Below are positions 12,396-25,755 of a stretch of DNA of 64,000 nt, in pieces. A program made the translations under genes and the position numbers. How positions within the stretch are numbered: position 1 is the stretch's first letter; every line of letters starts with the position of its first letter. Location: the NCBI RefSeq assembly GCF_040412425.1, contig NC_089789.1, forward strand, positions 42,512,106 through 42,576,105, given 5' to 3'. The stretch is from Macrobrachium rosenbergii (taxonomy: Eukaryota > Arthropoda > Malacostraca > Decapoda > Palaemonidae). Below the pieces are notes generated by a model, which was not told the DNA's origin, made no database searches, and saw only the letters and a list, made by a program, of their open reading frames with translations.

Positions 12396-14734
12396 TCTTT
12401 CCAGTTTTACAAACTATACAGCTAAATACACAGCATAGTTAAAAGTGGTCTCCTGTACTCAGTCTTGACAAAATCACTAGCAATATTCAAGTGTCATAGT
12501 GAAACAAAACATTGCCCAGTTCTCATCAAACCTCATCCACTAGGCTCTAAAGTTTGATTAAGATTACAAGGAAATTTAAGTTTCCAGGACGTGGACAAGA
12601 TTTACGAGCGAGAGAAATTAAAGACCGATTATTTATGCACTTTACCAACTGTCAGAGTGAATAATTCAGGAAAAGCTCAAGTGGACTTTAAGTTATAAAA
12701 CTACTATAAAGTCTAAATGCACCTCAAAACTATAATCTTGGATTTCACAGCTGATGAATAATCTAATAAATCCTCCATTATCAGTGGACAGTCAAAATTA
12801 CACGGATTCAACATCTTTGGTACTTAAGTAAACGCATCTGTTGCCATGCCAAATTAGAATTTCTTGAAGTTACTGAAAATTCAGTTGTACACATCTGGGA
12901 GCAAGAAGGTTTATCTAAAAACTTCAAGCATCCAGGACTGAAAAGGGCTGGCTTAAGAAGCGCGCATGCGCTCTTTATATCATGAAAGACTGAATTACTG
13001 ATTACTTCAAAACCTGCATCTGGGACAACTCTAAAGGGTTTTTCAAGTATAGTTTCTTACAGACTAAAAAAAAAAAAAAAAACGCAGAAAATCGAAATTT
13101 TCGCCAGTCCTTTGGCGTACTGACAAGAGAACCTAATTCCAAAACACAGTTAAACATGGCTACCAAAGAGCTTACATGAGAATTGTGCAATGCATGACGA
13201 TTAAGTACAGAAGTTGTCATAAAAACTTACATTTCAGTTAACCTTATTTCAGACATTGATAACTTAAATCCTATTACGATTGTGAAATTATATCAGGAAC
13301 TTTGAAAAGTGAATGTCAGAAAACTTTTATATTGGTCTAGTTACTGGGGTTGACATTAAATCAAATTGACACCTCTGCATAGCTCCATGTTACTGCATTT
13401 TCGAATTATATGCAAATTTCAAATCCGAAAGAAATTATGAGGTCACTTGCATACAATTTAGTTTTTGTCCATTCATTATTCTTACATTTCTAAATACCCC
13501 ACCCCACAAAAAGAAAAATTAAGCTTAAATGCGGTTAAAATTAACAGCTAAAAATACATTAAATTGGTAATTTGTTTGATTACAATTTTGATGCAATGCA
13601 GCTTCATGCAGTTTCAAGCTTAAAAAAGAATTTAATAGCTAATAAGTTATGAAGTCAAATGTGTGGCAAATCAAATCCGGCACTCACTTTTGAACTAAGC
13701 TTTTAAACGCATCGAATTACTTCAAGCATGAGCTAAACCGCTCCAGAACTGACCTCTCAAACTCATAACTCAAAAATAAAAACTTAAGTTTCGCTAATTA
13801 CTTATGACCCTACCTATTACGCGAAAAAGACTTCTTACCCATTCTTAGTCACCATTACTCTAGCAGTCAAATGGGTTCCAGTGAGGCAATCGAGTTTGAT
13901 TTTAATTGCCGATAGCTAGCCCACCTGAACGCGCAGTCTGTTAACTATAAACGTTAAAACTAAACCACTCTACAATCTATTTTAGAAAGCATATTTTAGA
14001 GAGCAGTTAAAAGACCGAACTTAGCATGTCGGAAGATATGTGCTCAGGAAAATTTATGTGAAAAATCTATAGCTTATCCTTTATTTGAACTGGGAAGCAA
14101 CATTCACTTTTGTGCTCAGAAAATACTTTTGTGATGTGAAAATTACACAGCTTATCCTTTGACCTGGGAAGCAATATTCACTACTATGTAGACACAAGGG
14201 TAGATATGGCAAAGTATTTCCCATTCTAAACCAATATTAAAAACATGTTAATTCTGTATACATTTAAAATTGCTTTGGGAAGAAGAAGAGAGAATCTTCA
14301 AGTTCCTGCTTTTAAATCTCTTATTAACCAAAGCAATCATTTAACTATCTTCCATTTTAACTTAAAATACATGTACAATTAACAGATTGAAATGATCTTT
14401 AACCTCTCATTACCAAGTTTTGTCAAAATATTGTTATTAATAAAGGTTTAATGAATTACTACGTAACTTAAATATCCTCAATAGGAAGCAATTATATCAC
14501 TACGTAATATCTTAGACGTCCACTAGATAGTAATTTAGTTTTCCTAAGAAATATGGTAATCAAGAAAAGGTAACCAAACCAACAGTTAAGAGAAATATGC
14601 AGAGATGCTGCGTTATTCTGAACTCAGGTTCCTGATATAATTTTTGCTTCAATATGCTTTTCTTTGCTAATGCACCCTCGACTTAATATAGGAAAAACCT
14701 AAAATATTCACCTTACTAGATTAAGCTTTATAAG
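12396..14734. other. Unannotated AT-rich stretch
   Basis: No recognisable coding exon set. A run of 18 A at 13065-13082 and scattered short ORFs only. Confidence 0.4.
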
Positions 14735-14880
14735 TCTGGTTCAGGTTCACTAAAAGGACTGGCTGACACTTAGTATACAAAACAGATAAACCACGTAATT
14801 AAATTTAATCTGGTTCAGGTTCACTAAAAGGACTGGCTGACACTTAGTATACAAAACAGATAAACCACGTATTTAAATTA
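14735..14880. repeat. 74-bp tandem duplication
   Basis: tctggttcaggttcactaaa starts at 14735 and again at 14809. The two copies are almost identical, with a small difference near the end (acgtaatt versus acgtattt). Confidence 0.9.
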
Positions 14881-16839
14881 TTAAATTTCAAAACTTTAAT
14901 TACTACTTTGTCGAACTGTGTTCGACAAAAAGTACCATTGCTCAAGTTACTAAGCCCAGTTTTTTAAAAAGCTATGTAAAGCAATGAACTTTTTAAAGAT
15001 TTTAACCAGCAATACAGTACCATCTTACAAAGTCCCTGAAGAAACAATGTAAGAAAAATCAAATACAAAAAGGTTGTTAAAGTCAGCTCATTTTAAAAAT
15101 CTCAATACATTTGAAATGTGCAAAATTAATTTAGTACATATCTGAGCTCCATTTGCATAGCTGAATTATCGTGCTTATCCTAATGTATTTTCAAAGTTTG
15201 CAAACGTGTCACTTATAAAAAATGTCTACATGACAAAAATTGTCTACATGAAGTTACGAGTCAAAGCCTCAACGGTAAGTTGTTTGACAGCTTTTGTGTA
15301 TTATACTGAAAAGGCGTCAAGCTGATGTCTAGCATTAAAGAAAAGCACATTGTCAAACTCTAAACCTCCTCGTACATGTAACAGTGAGATCAACTCCCAA
15401 ATGGTGGATTTTCAAAAAGACTTAAGGACAGCAAAATAATTATGTTACACTACATTACAGGTAGATCGTATACTATTTTCAAGAAAATAATCCTAAGTCG
15501 GTTGAAGGTCACTGTAACATGTACTTGTTACAATAGCTATAATTTTTAAGTAATAGTCTTATCCAGAACAAATTCTATTTGACCAGTTAAGAACAAATTT
15601 AGTAAGGAATTATGCAATTTTTAAAGTTACTGATTATAAATTCCATTTGAATTTCAATATCCTTGAGAGGTATTTTCAACTTTCCTGCAAGTAAATTTTT
15701 CAACAATTTTTATGAAGCTTGATTAAATTAACATTCATCTTACTGAAGAGTAGCGTTGCTTAACATCTAAAGATTCTGAAAGTGCTAATCATCTGTGAAC
15801 AAAGTTAAATTTAAGTGCTTAATTTATCCAATCTGTATAGATTAAGACTTATGACTTCTATAGAGAAACACATCAAAATTTAGTAAATTTGTCATTGAAA
15901 GAGTCTGTTGGCTTCAGATGGCTTGATGGTATATCTTCCAGACCGCATTCCTTCAAGAAGTGCTTAGAACTTACGTTGCCGAGATGTGCTTTCCTCTGAA
16001 TTCAATTCTTTTCAGGTATGATGCTATCTTGCCTCAAATTCGGTCATCAAGATTCTGAAATTTAAGAAAAATTTAGAACTTTGGAAAAAAGTCGGGATTA
16101 ACAGCAAGTCTGGTTTTCGCATTTTTGTGCTTTTAAAAATGATTCAGACAAGTCTATCCTTTATAAATCATTCCATTGTTACCAAAGGCCATATACTGCT
16201 GGTTGTGTAAAGTGATGCATTAATGCATTTGATAGCATTTGATTAATCTTGACAGTCCTATAGGCAATAAAAATGGCCCCATGATTTTCAAGTAAATTAA
16301 AACTACAATTAAAACTACTTCACCAGTACATTATCTTTCCTTTTTAAAAAGGGGCCCACTTGTTTTGCAAACAATTCAAAGTACCAGAGGTAAAAAAGCA
16401 TCAGCATTTGCTTCATTGATACTATCTCCACATTAAAATCAAAATGTTAAATTATGCAAAAATAGAAAATTATTTTTATTATAGATATCAAACCAGATTT
16501 GTAGAGACCTAAATTGTGTTTTGAACTCTAGTGCGTTTATTTTATGCATGCAGAACACTTGAAATCTTTGAAGTATCAGATTTTTTCAATTTAAGAAACT
16601 TTGCTAAAGATACCTACAGCATGTGTGAAAATATGGGGAGAACCATTAAATGCTTTCAGTAACCCTACAGCATATTGAGATTTGCAGTCCTAATATATTT
16701 TATACTACAATCAAGTTCTTAGCTTGCAAACTTTGGGGAGAAATTAAAAAAAAAACTGGCTATAGCATCTCATACGTTACCAATAACTCACCTTTGAGAC
16801 TTCCATGCCGTACAGTGGAAAAAATTCTACGAAGTTTAT
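14881..16839. other. Unannotated stretch with one exon-like segment on the minus strand
   Basis: No protein gene seen. Minus-strand 16054-15975 has a pyrimidine-rich acceptor (cttaaatttcag) and donor (gcaac|gtaagt) around an 80-nt segment, but such motifs are expected by chance at this length. Confidence 0.25.
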
Positions 16840-18180
16840 TACTCATGAGACAATTCCTTGACGTCACTTGTCGTCTAGCAGGATTCCATGACGATCTTCA
16901 TATTCATTTGGCAGAGGATCCATGACACTGATCTTCATCTGGCAGGCTATTCAATAAAGACCTTCACTACTCATTTGGGAGGTGATTCCATGACGTTGAC
17001 ATTCACCTTTTGATTGGGAAGGAATCCCACGACTTTGACCTTCACTTCTCACTTCTCGTTTGGCAGAGGATTCCATGGCATTCAGTTTCACCTAATTGGC
17101 AGAAGTTTCCATGACGTTGATTTTCACTTCTGTTTTGGCAGAGGATTTCACGACATTGACCTTCACATCTTGATTGGCATTAAGTCCCATTACGTTGACC
17201 AGCCCTTCTCAATTAGTATAGTATTCTATGATGTTGACCTTCACTTCCCCTGAGGCAGATAACCTTCACCTTTCAATTGGCAGAGGATTCCACGACTTGC
17301 CTTGTCAGTTTATACTTATCAATTAACTATGAATACCATAGCATTGACTATCTCAACTGGTAGGAAATTCTTAAGTTAACCTTCACTGCTTATAACTGGA
17401 AGGAGTTCACTGCTTATAACTGGAAGGAGTTCAGTGTTGAAAACCTAAATTGGGAACAAAATTCCAGGGCACTGACCTTCATTGAAATATCTGATTTTCA
17501 CGTCACAACTTCACCTCTCAGTTGGCAGGGGATTCCACTGCACTGTTAAACCTCTTTATTGGAAGAAGATACCATAAATGACTCCTAACTTGCATTTGAG
17601 AGAGGACTCCACTAGGACCTTCAACCTGGCAGAGGTTTCATGACTAACCACTGGCAAGATTCTACTACAACGACCTTTACCATTCAATTAGCATTGCCCC
17701 TATGTCGATCAACTATCAATTGGATGAGGACTATGATTGACCTGACCTCTCACTTTACCTAGAAGTCCATGACTGACCTTCACATATCAATTGGCAGAGG
17801 ATTTCATTGTCCTTCACTTCTCAGTGGCCAAGGATTCCACGACTGTCCAACTCTCAATTGGTAGTTGACTCCAAGACATCGTCCCTCATTTTCCAGGATT
17901 CCATGACAATGTCCTTCACCTGTCAACTCATCGAGGGTTCCAAGACATTGCCCTTCACTTTCCAAATAGATTCCATGACCTAGTCCTTCACCTGCCACTT
18001 GGTAGAGGATTCCAAGACTTCAACAATTAGCAGATTATTCCATGACATTGACCTTCGCATACCAGTCACCAAAGTATTCCACGATTAATATCACATCAAC
18101 TGGCTGAGTATTCCATGATGTTTCGCCTATTGCTTCTAAGACATTCTCCCATGTGGCATAAGGTTCATGAACTGAACTTT
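16840..18180. repeat. Degenerate minisatellite, roughly 45-60-bp unit
   Basis: Recurrent phrases ttggcagaggattccatgac and attgaccttcacttctcaat in loose tandem order with many substitutions and length changes. An inner perfect duplication actgcttataactggaagga occurs near 17386-17432. No continuous reading frame. Confidence 0.8.
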
Positions 18181-21100
18181 CCATTTCATGGGTAAACAAC
18201 TTTCAACAAATTAGCAGGAAAATCCACCAAATCTCAGCACCTGGAATAAATTTTGGGTTAATATTTTACTCAATAGATAATTACTTCAAGAAAATGCAAC
18301 CCCATCTTTTATAACAATCTGAAATAGTTATTACAGCAATGTTCCTATTGCCATGACGGTTACTGACTAAAATACCGGTTCTATGTCAGTTACTAATAAG
18401 CTAAGTCAGTTCAGAGCTGTGTTAAACCGTAGTGGACAGTCTTAAAACAAAAAGTTCAAAAAGGAAATTAGACATTTTGGATATTACGAAAACTTAATGA
18501 CAATTTTAACGATTCCTCTTGCATGTGTACATACGGAAAAATACCACAGCTTTTCAATATAAATTGAAAGTGATTTAAAAAATTTGGCATGGCATTAGAA
18601 AAACAATGTTCATCCATACCTCCTTTTTTCCAGCTGCCCAAGTTACATTTTGACTAGGTTCACTCTTGCACTCTGGTTGATCCCTTGAAATCCATGGTAC
18701 GTCCAGTGCAGCCTGAGTAATTCAGGCTGTGTCTAGTAATTTTCCATTGGCTGGCTTCGTCCATTTAATCCTTATTTCTCATGCATTTCTTTCAGGACGA
18801 CTTCAGCAAAGGTTCTCCACTCATTCTGGTTATCTGAAAATTATAGTTGACCTTTCAGAAAAGCAGTATTCAGCTTCATGTTAAGCATCTATACGACATT
18901 CGAGATGTGTGTGATATTAAAGATTGCACAAGACTAATAGCCTTTTATTTTACAGAATATTTTACCAGCTGGTTTTGGAAGGAAATGTATAAAGTTCTTA
19001 CGCTATTACTTTACTAAGGAAAGTCATTTGAACATTACCTGTTACTAAAATGACACTAAAACTGATCCTGTAATGCCAATTAATAAAATGTGTATAATAT
19101 TTATATATGGACTCACCTCTTCAGATCCTCACTCCAAGCTAAACCAGTTAATTAATGGTTTGCTTATATTTCAGTACAGCAGACAATCCCCATAAGCTAA
19201 CGATCTGTAAAATGGAGCAGCAATTATAACTTGGATAAGATTTCTTGAAAAAATTTATGGATAAAATCTGGATAAAATGAACGTTAAATTATCACTCCAT
19301 ATCTGAAATTGCAAAACCACTGATAGAATATGCTGCATTTCACTTGAAAATTATCACTTTCAGATAATTCTCACGTAGAAATTACGGATGGTTTGGGTAC
19401 CAAAGTAGCACCACGGGTAAATGGCAAAGTTAAGACAATTTTCAATCAGCATTACTGTAGGTATTAAACTTAACCAAATTCAGTCTAAATTTTAGTTACA
19501 ATGATCTCCAAATACACCATGGTATCAAAAATGTATTAAAAATTTTGTTATCTGCTCCACTAACTGCTGAACATTACCCATATGCATAGTCTTTGTATAC
19601 TTAAAAAATGCATTCAAATTTATTTTGGTATCTGCTCAACTGGGTTAAGTGAGCAAAGACAGGATACAACCTGACTAGACTAATAAAATCAACTCTCAGC
19701 TATTAGAAAGGACGGAGGCGTACGTACACAAAGGATAGTTGAACAATGAAAATGCTTTCCAAACCCATTTAAACTTTAGTAAAATTAAAAGTTCTGCTTT
19801 ACTCTCGAAACGAAACCAACACTAACTGGTGTTTCGTACATTATGCAGTTTTTCCTCGGGTGTTCTGTTTAATGAATTTCCATTTCATGTTAACTGCCTC
19901 AACATTTGACTGACTACAACCTTCACAGTACATCTTACTAACTCCATGAAAGCCATTTAAGACTGAAAACCTTTGGTAACATTTAATTTTAGCTTAAGAA
20001 TGTAAAAGTCATCATCGGCATAGCTAATTTGTATTTCAGTTCCGTATTTATAGTTGTGTGCACATTACCACTCATATCCTCGCCAACCCCCACCCGACTC
20101 CCCACTCCCGTAAAAATGTACTGGATTATTCATCCCTACTGGTGAACCAAAATCTTACAGTTGTAACTCACCTTGCTATCAAATGATCCGATGTCTGTGC
20201 CACGTTATCTGATCACATTACTGTATCGAACTGTATCCATGGGCTATGTATCATCGTGTTTGTGAGAAACCTTGCCTTCTATTGGTACGTTTCATTACCA
20301 ACGTCACAACTGGTTATCTATGTCAGTTTTTATCTACTCGACACTATCCTCCTGGTTGACACTATCCTCCTGGTTGATTTAACGAAAAATTGGTCATTTC
20401 TCACTTAAAACCATTAATACACCACCCTGGACATCGTCGAGTGGATCACGCACCTCCCTAGCCACCTTGCATTTACCGAGGAGTCTCTCAAAATGGGCAT
20501 TATTATCAATGTACAGTCTTCCTGACTCTTAGTGTAGTGTACGTTAACACTTCACACTGGTTGCCTCAAGCGTCCTTAGGGCAAATTTATCACTGGCCCA
20601 CTCAAGCAAGTCAGGTCATGACCCGGAATTTGGTATCCCTACGTCACTTCGGGGCTGAGGTTTGTTACTCATCAGCTCCTTGCGTCCAATGGTGCATTTC
20701 AGACTGGCCTACTCACGCCTCACAGAAGCTAGTTTAACATCAGAACAGCAGACCTCTCGAGTTTTGTTCCTGTGACTAAAGTTGTACCCATTGGCTAATT
20801 TTTTTCTGCCACTGCTTGTAGTTCGAAATAGGAAGAACCTGTCAGGGGGAAAAATATTTGAAAAATGTGATTGCATGAGTTTACAAATATACCACTTAAC
20901 TTTGATGCACCTCATACAGCACAACTAAGAAAATGAACTTCCTAATGATTTGCTTCGTGACTTACATTAGAAATGAATGAAATTTGTCGAGATAAAATCG
21001 TCCTAATGGGATTGGCAGGTCTTACAGCTTTAAAATGTGCCACGTGGTCTTAAGACTAGATAACGAGTTTTTAAAAATTCAGATCAATATATGAGACATA

Positions 21101-22084
21101 CTACAACGATTGGGAAACGTCTCTAACATTTCCACAGAGGGGAAAAAAGATTTTGTTCACCTATATATGATACAAGGGGCATATATTCGTGGTATCTAAA
21201 CCAGTAAGGTCAACCTTTACTGGTTTAGGTCAAGTGGTTATTCTATTAGAACTTACATCATTGTACTCTCACATACTGCAGATTAAGACTACATTCTCCA
21301 CCTTTAAAACTAGAATCTTACTGAAAAATGTTAAATGTAAATTTAAAATTTTACATCTACAGATAATCTTGCAATTAAAATTCAATCTTGCAATAAAAAT
21401 TCTTTAAAACTTCTGCTTGCAACATGAAAGACGAGAACTTTAGAAATTAATAAAAAAACCAGTATGTAAAATCAGACTTGGTTTAATTCAATACTATCTG
21501 GTGTTACCGGAGATGGCATACTTTCAAGGTAGTTTACACTGGTCTTTGAATAAATTGGCACAGTAGATTCGTGAAGAGCGACAGCATATATCTGGACTGG
21601 ACAGATTTATCTCTAGGCTATGGCATATTTCTTAATGCGTTTCCATTATATTAATACATTTATTTCGATAAGCAATACCACCATCACTTACATCCAGGAT
21701 ATTGGACGGATTATGTTCGTTTCCGGGCCGAACATACCATCAAGTACTTTGTACTCTGTACCATAAAGTCCGGTCCTAGTCGTTCCGGCCGCAAGCAAAA
21801 ATAAAAGGCATCATTGCCTTCGCCACTTCCAACACTTGAGGCTTTCTGAAACGGTTTTTAACAATTCAGGATTTTTGCACAAAGTCAAAAGAATCGTTTT
21901 GGAGAAAAAATGTAAACTAAGTCCATTTACTGTTACATGGATTATGTCTATCCTGTTATTTCTATTAATTTCTTTAATTGCACGTTTTGTTTTAACGGTT
22001 GGAAAGCTTACCGACATCGGCACTAAACAGTAAAGTTCACTCAAAACTAACATCAAACTAACCTTGAACCTTTAGCTAAAATCT
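18181..22084. other. Unannotated stretch
   Basis: No gene recognised on either strand. Includes a small duplication gacactatcctcctggttga at 20340-20378. Scattered minus-strand GTGAGT donors (near 19117 and 20168) are not above chance frequency. Confidence 0.35.
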
Positions 22085-22475
22085 GCTTCCTAGCCACACG
22101 CCTTGCTTCCTAGCCACACGCCTTGCTTCCTAGCCACACGCCTTGCTTCCTAGCCACACGCCTTGCTTCCTAGCCACACGCCTTGCTTCCTAGCCACACG
22201 CCTTGCTTCCTAGCCACACGCCTTGCTTCCTAGCCACACGCCTTGCTTCCTAGCCACACGCCTTGCTTCTAGCCACACGCCTTGCTTCCTAGCCACACGC
22301 CTGCTTCCCTAGCCACACGCCTTGCTTCCTAGCCACACGCCTTGCTTCCCTAGCCACACGCCTTGCTTCCTAGCCACACGCCTTGCTTCCTAGCCACACA
22401 CGCCTTGCTTCCTAGCCACACGCCTTGCTTCCTAGCCACACGCCTTGCTTCCTAGCCACACGCCTTGCTTCCTAG
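22085..22475. repeat. 20-bp tandem repeat array (~19 units)
   Basis: Unit cttgcttcctagccacacgc repeated almost perfectly about 19 times. A few units differ by one or two bases (missing c, extra c, extra ac). No spacers, so it is not a CRISPR. Confidence 0.97.
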
Positions 22476-24234
22476 TAACTGGCGAGGACTTAATCGATAA
22501 CAAAATGTAATCTTTATACTGTTTCAACAGGTCCATCTTTGCTATGACAAAAAAATTTCTAGTTATCTTGTATTAATGTCTACAGCTTTAATGGCTACTG
22601 GAATTTAACTAGCCTACTTTCATTTAAAGGTTTATAAATATGCTTAAGACGTGAGGACCAGAAATTATATAAATTGATTAAAAACGTAAAACTAACTTCA
22701 CAAAATGTCATTTCCCTTCGCCACCATAAACAATTTCAAACCATCTCCATGACAGCCATTGACACTTCAAGTATACACCATTGGTCACTGATATTTAGCC
22801 ATGTTACAAAAACTCAAATTAAACATATTTGAGTTACAAGACTCAAAACTTCCTCTGGTTCTGGCAGTCTTGAATTTCATATGTTCTGCAGTCAAGTACG
22901 AAAATGACCTAACGCAGAAAATAGCTTCCTTACGCATTGAGATCCGAATTTTCTGACTGAGCTAAACATTTGATAATTTTCTAAGTTATCCAGGCACTTT
23001 TGAAAATGAGAACACTAACAAAAATGAACATTTGACAGCAGGTCTGAAGTACCACCCTATTCATTAAACTGACTACATAAGCTCAAAATGCATAAAAACT
23101 CCCTCAGTTCAAAACCCTAAAGCATATTCGGTACAAGCAAAAAACTACCCAAGTTTGGCACCAGTTAGCACAGTACAGCCATCTTAACCAGTCAAGTCTC
23201 AAAAACCTTAGGCCTAACCACAAACCATTAAAAACTGGAAAAAAACTTACAGGAAAGTAAAATGGCACAACAAGTCCTCACTGCACAAAAACCACCATAC
23301 AAAGAGAAAGCTTTCAGGGCGGGGGCTTTCTTCTAGACTGGGGCAAGGAAGAAAAAACAGGAACAGTAGACTCTGGTGTCCTTGGAAGACACGTGGCGGC
23401 ATCTACTATTACATCACCAGCTAGTTTTATAGTGTCCTTGGAAGACAAGTAACTCCATCTACACTTAAATCAACATACTTGCACTTGACCTTTGATTAGT
23501 CAATAATGTGGGCTTCATTCATTTGTCAGTTGTGGGCTAATTAAAGAATTTTTTTTTTTTGTGTTATAGCTTTTTCTGATAGATGTGTACAAGCTTTTTT
23601 TTAAAAGTCTCCAATTGTTCCCTTGACTCATTTCCGAATATAGTTACCGAAAGTTTTCACTGTTTATTTTGTTGAAAAATGCATCACAAATATAAAACAA
23701 AGAGACAATTCTTATTCCAATAAAAAGACATACGTTAAAACTACAAATTCTTGATTTTTAATACCTGTCAGTTTCGATACTCCGCACCGAAAACCAATTT
23801 TACTGAAACAGGCAAATATTGAGTATTACATTCGTTTATGATTCTATTCCTGTATGTTTGGAGAAGAAAACTTAGGAAAAGAAAACAGGTTTAATAAGGA
23901 ACTGTGTTAAAATAACACCTTTCCATCTGGCCGGCTCCTTTGTAATGTCAGTCGTGACAACATATTCAACAAAAAACTTCGACTTATTGACATAAACCTA
24001 CAATGATATACAATCTTTGATTACCAGACTTTATTTATCTTGTGGCAAGTTTCCTTTGCTTAGTGAATCAAGGACAAGATCGGAAGTTTCTTATGCATTT
24101 GGGGTTTACATTTTTAATCGCAGCCAATACTGTCAAGTACTTTCACTGAACACTAAGCTAGTTCTCAACATAAACGCGAAGTTTTACCCACCGCACAGAA
24201 GTTCATTAAATGTGTTGACAAAACGACCCCCTCC

Positions 24235-24237
<3 letters not shown>
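22476..24237. other. Unannotated stretch with a possible minus-strand TATA
   Basis: gtgtccttggaagac occurs twice (about 23370 and 23431), 60 bp apart. Between them the minus strand reads actataaaac, a TATA-like motif, and a minus-strand gtaagt lies near 23250. No coding gene recognised. Confidence 0.25.

Positions 24238-24295
<58 letters not shown>
24238..24295. repeat. (CT)n microsatellite
   Basis: About 29 units; first large microsatellite after the gap. Confidence 0.99.
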
Positions 24296-24297
<2 letters not shown>

Positions 24298-25686
24298 GTA
24301 TCCAGTTTTCGTGAATCTTTCTTTAATTATAATAAAAAAAAGTATTCTACTTAACCTTGTGAACCTGCAGATGTAACTTAGCGAACTGGGCAATAACGAA
24401 AACCATTATCTACTTAATTTTAATTAAGTATTATATTATTAAATAGCACAGGCATATTCAAAGAAAACGTATCTTTCAGACGAAAGAAAACTGTTTTTTT
24501 GGGTAACTATAGAAAGATGATGCTGCATATCTTTCCAATCCAAAGACTTGCACTAACTTTTAAATTATTCGTTTTCTGTTTTGAATTTTCACTTGTATGT
24601 GTGTAAAATTTACAAATATTATATCAAGGATATCTAGATATTGTAATACGGAAGTAAAAAGGGAAAAAATAAAGCTATAATAATACGAAAGTCAAAAGGA
24701 AAATTATTATGTAGGCTACTTTAAGACTCTGAAACAACATACACAAAATATCTATAGCTTTCTCACTAGCTATTAAGTAATTATCATCATATTGTCATTT
24801 AATAAACATAAATAACACACCCATATGCATTTAATACACGAGAAAATGAGCCTGTAAGTGAAGGGAGATTTGAAGATACAGGCTGCTAAAAAATAGCTAA
24901 TTTTTCCCAAAGCAAACTGTACCTGGGGTAATAGTATACAAGCTTATTTGCAACGCTGATCTCGCCATTTGGCACACTGTCTAGGATTCAGTTTGTAAAA
25001 TAATGTAAAATTAGAAGCATTTAACAAATGTTTCAGGATGTGGTAAAGTATTTAATCTTATAAAATAATAAATAAAACACCAGTTTCAGTATGTCCAACG
25101 ATGATATTGATAAATATTTAGATTTATTGGCATTTCTATGTGACAGCGTTGCCAACGACTTAACGAAACACGTAAATGGTTTTCTCGAATGCTGTCGAAA
25201 TTGCGGAACGGTCTAATGAAAATTCTTACGGTATGAAGTATAAATCAGCTTATGACTCCCTTTCTCTATAAATAATACAGGTTTATTCACAACTCCTCAG
25301 TGTGGGTATTATAATATCACCCTCAACCTCACGATTCAGTACCGATAAAACTGTTATTTTCACTCTGACGAGGAAAGAGAAAGACGACGTCTCGAAACTG
25401 TCTGCGAGCTGTATTTTATTCCTCGAAATTCTTTTATGTTTTTATGTTTATTGCAGTCTGACGTCGTGTTCTGACATTCATATAGACCACATTGTATTTT
25501 TACTCTATTATCCCTGTTGCTTTCCTTGTAGGGGTTTTGTTTAAGATGCAACAGAGTTCACAACAGTTAGGCCTATACTGCTTGGGAGTGACACGTCCCA
25601 ACACCATAGTTTAGCAGATTTCAGCCGATGTTTCCGCGTGCATATACTTATGTATTTGTTGATTTATTTCTATTGTTATTCATCTG

Positions 25687-25688
<2 letters not shown>

Positions 25689-25752
<64 letters not shown>
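25689..25752. repeat. (CT)n microsatellite
   Basis: About 32 perfect units. Confidence 0.99.

Positions 25753-25755
<3 letters not shown>

Noticed and set aside
15975..16054. 80-nt minus-strand exon with good splice sites
   Set aside because: Motif frequency in the 20-kb block matches chance, and no neighbouring exons join it in a supported transcript.
21836..22033. Hydrophobic ORF MSILLFLLISLIARFVL
   Set aside because: Single membrane-like stretch with no gene context; the overlapping opposite-strand frame is equally open.
22085..22475. CRISPR-like array
   Set aside because: Direct head-to-tail 20-bp repeats without spacers in a eukaryotic genome.
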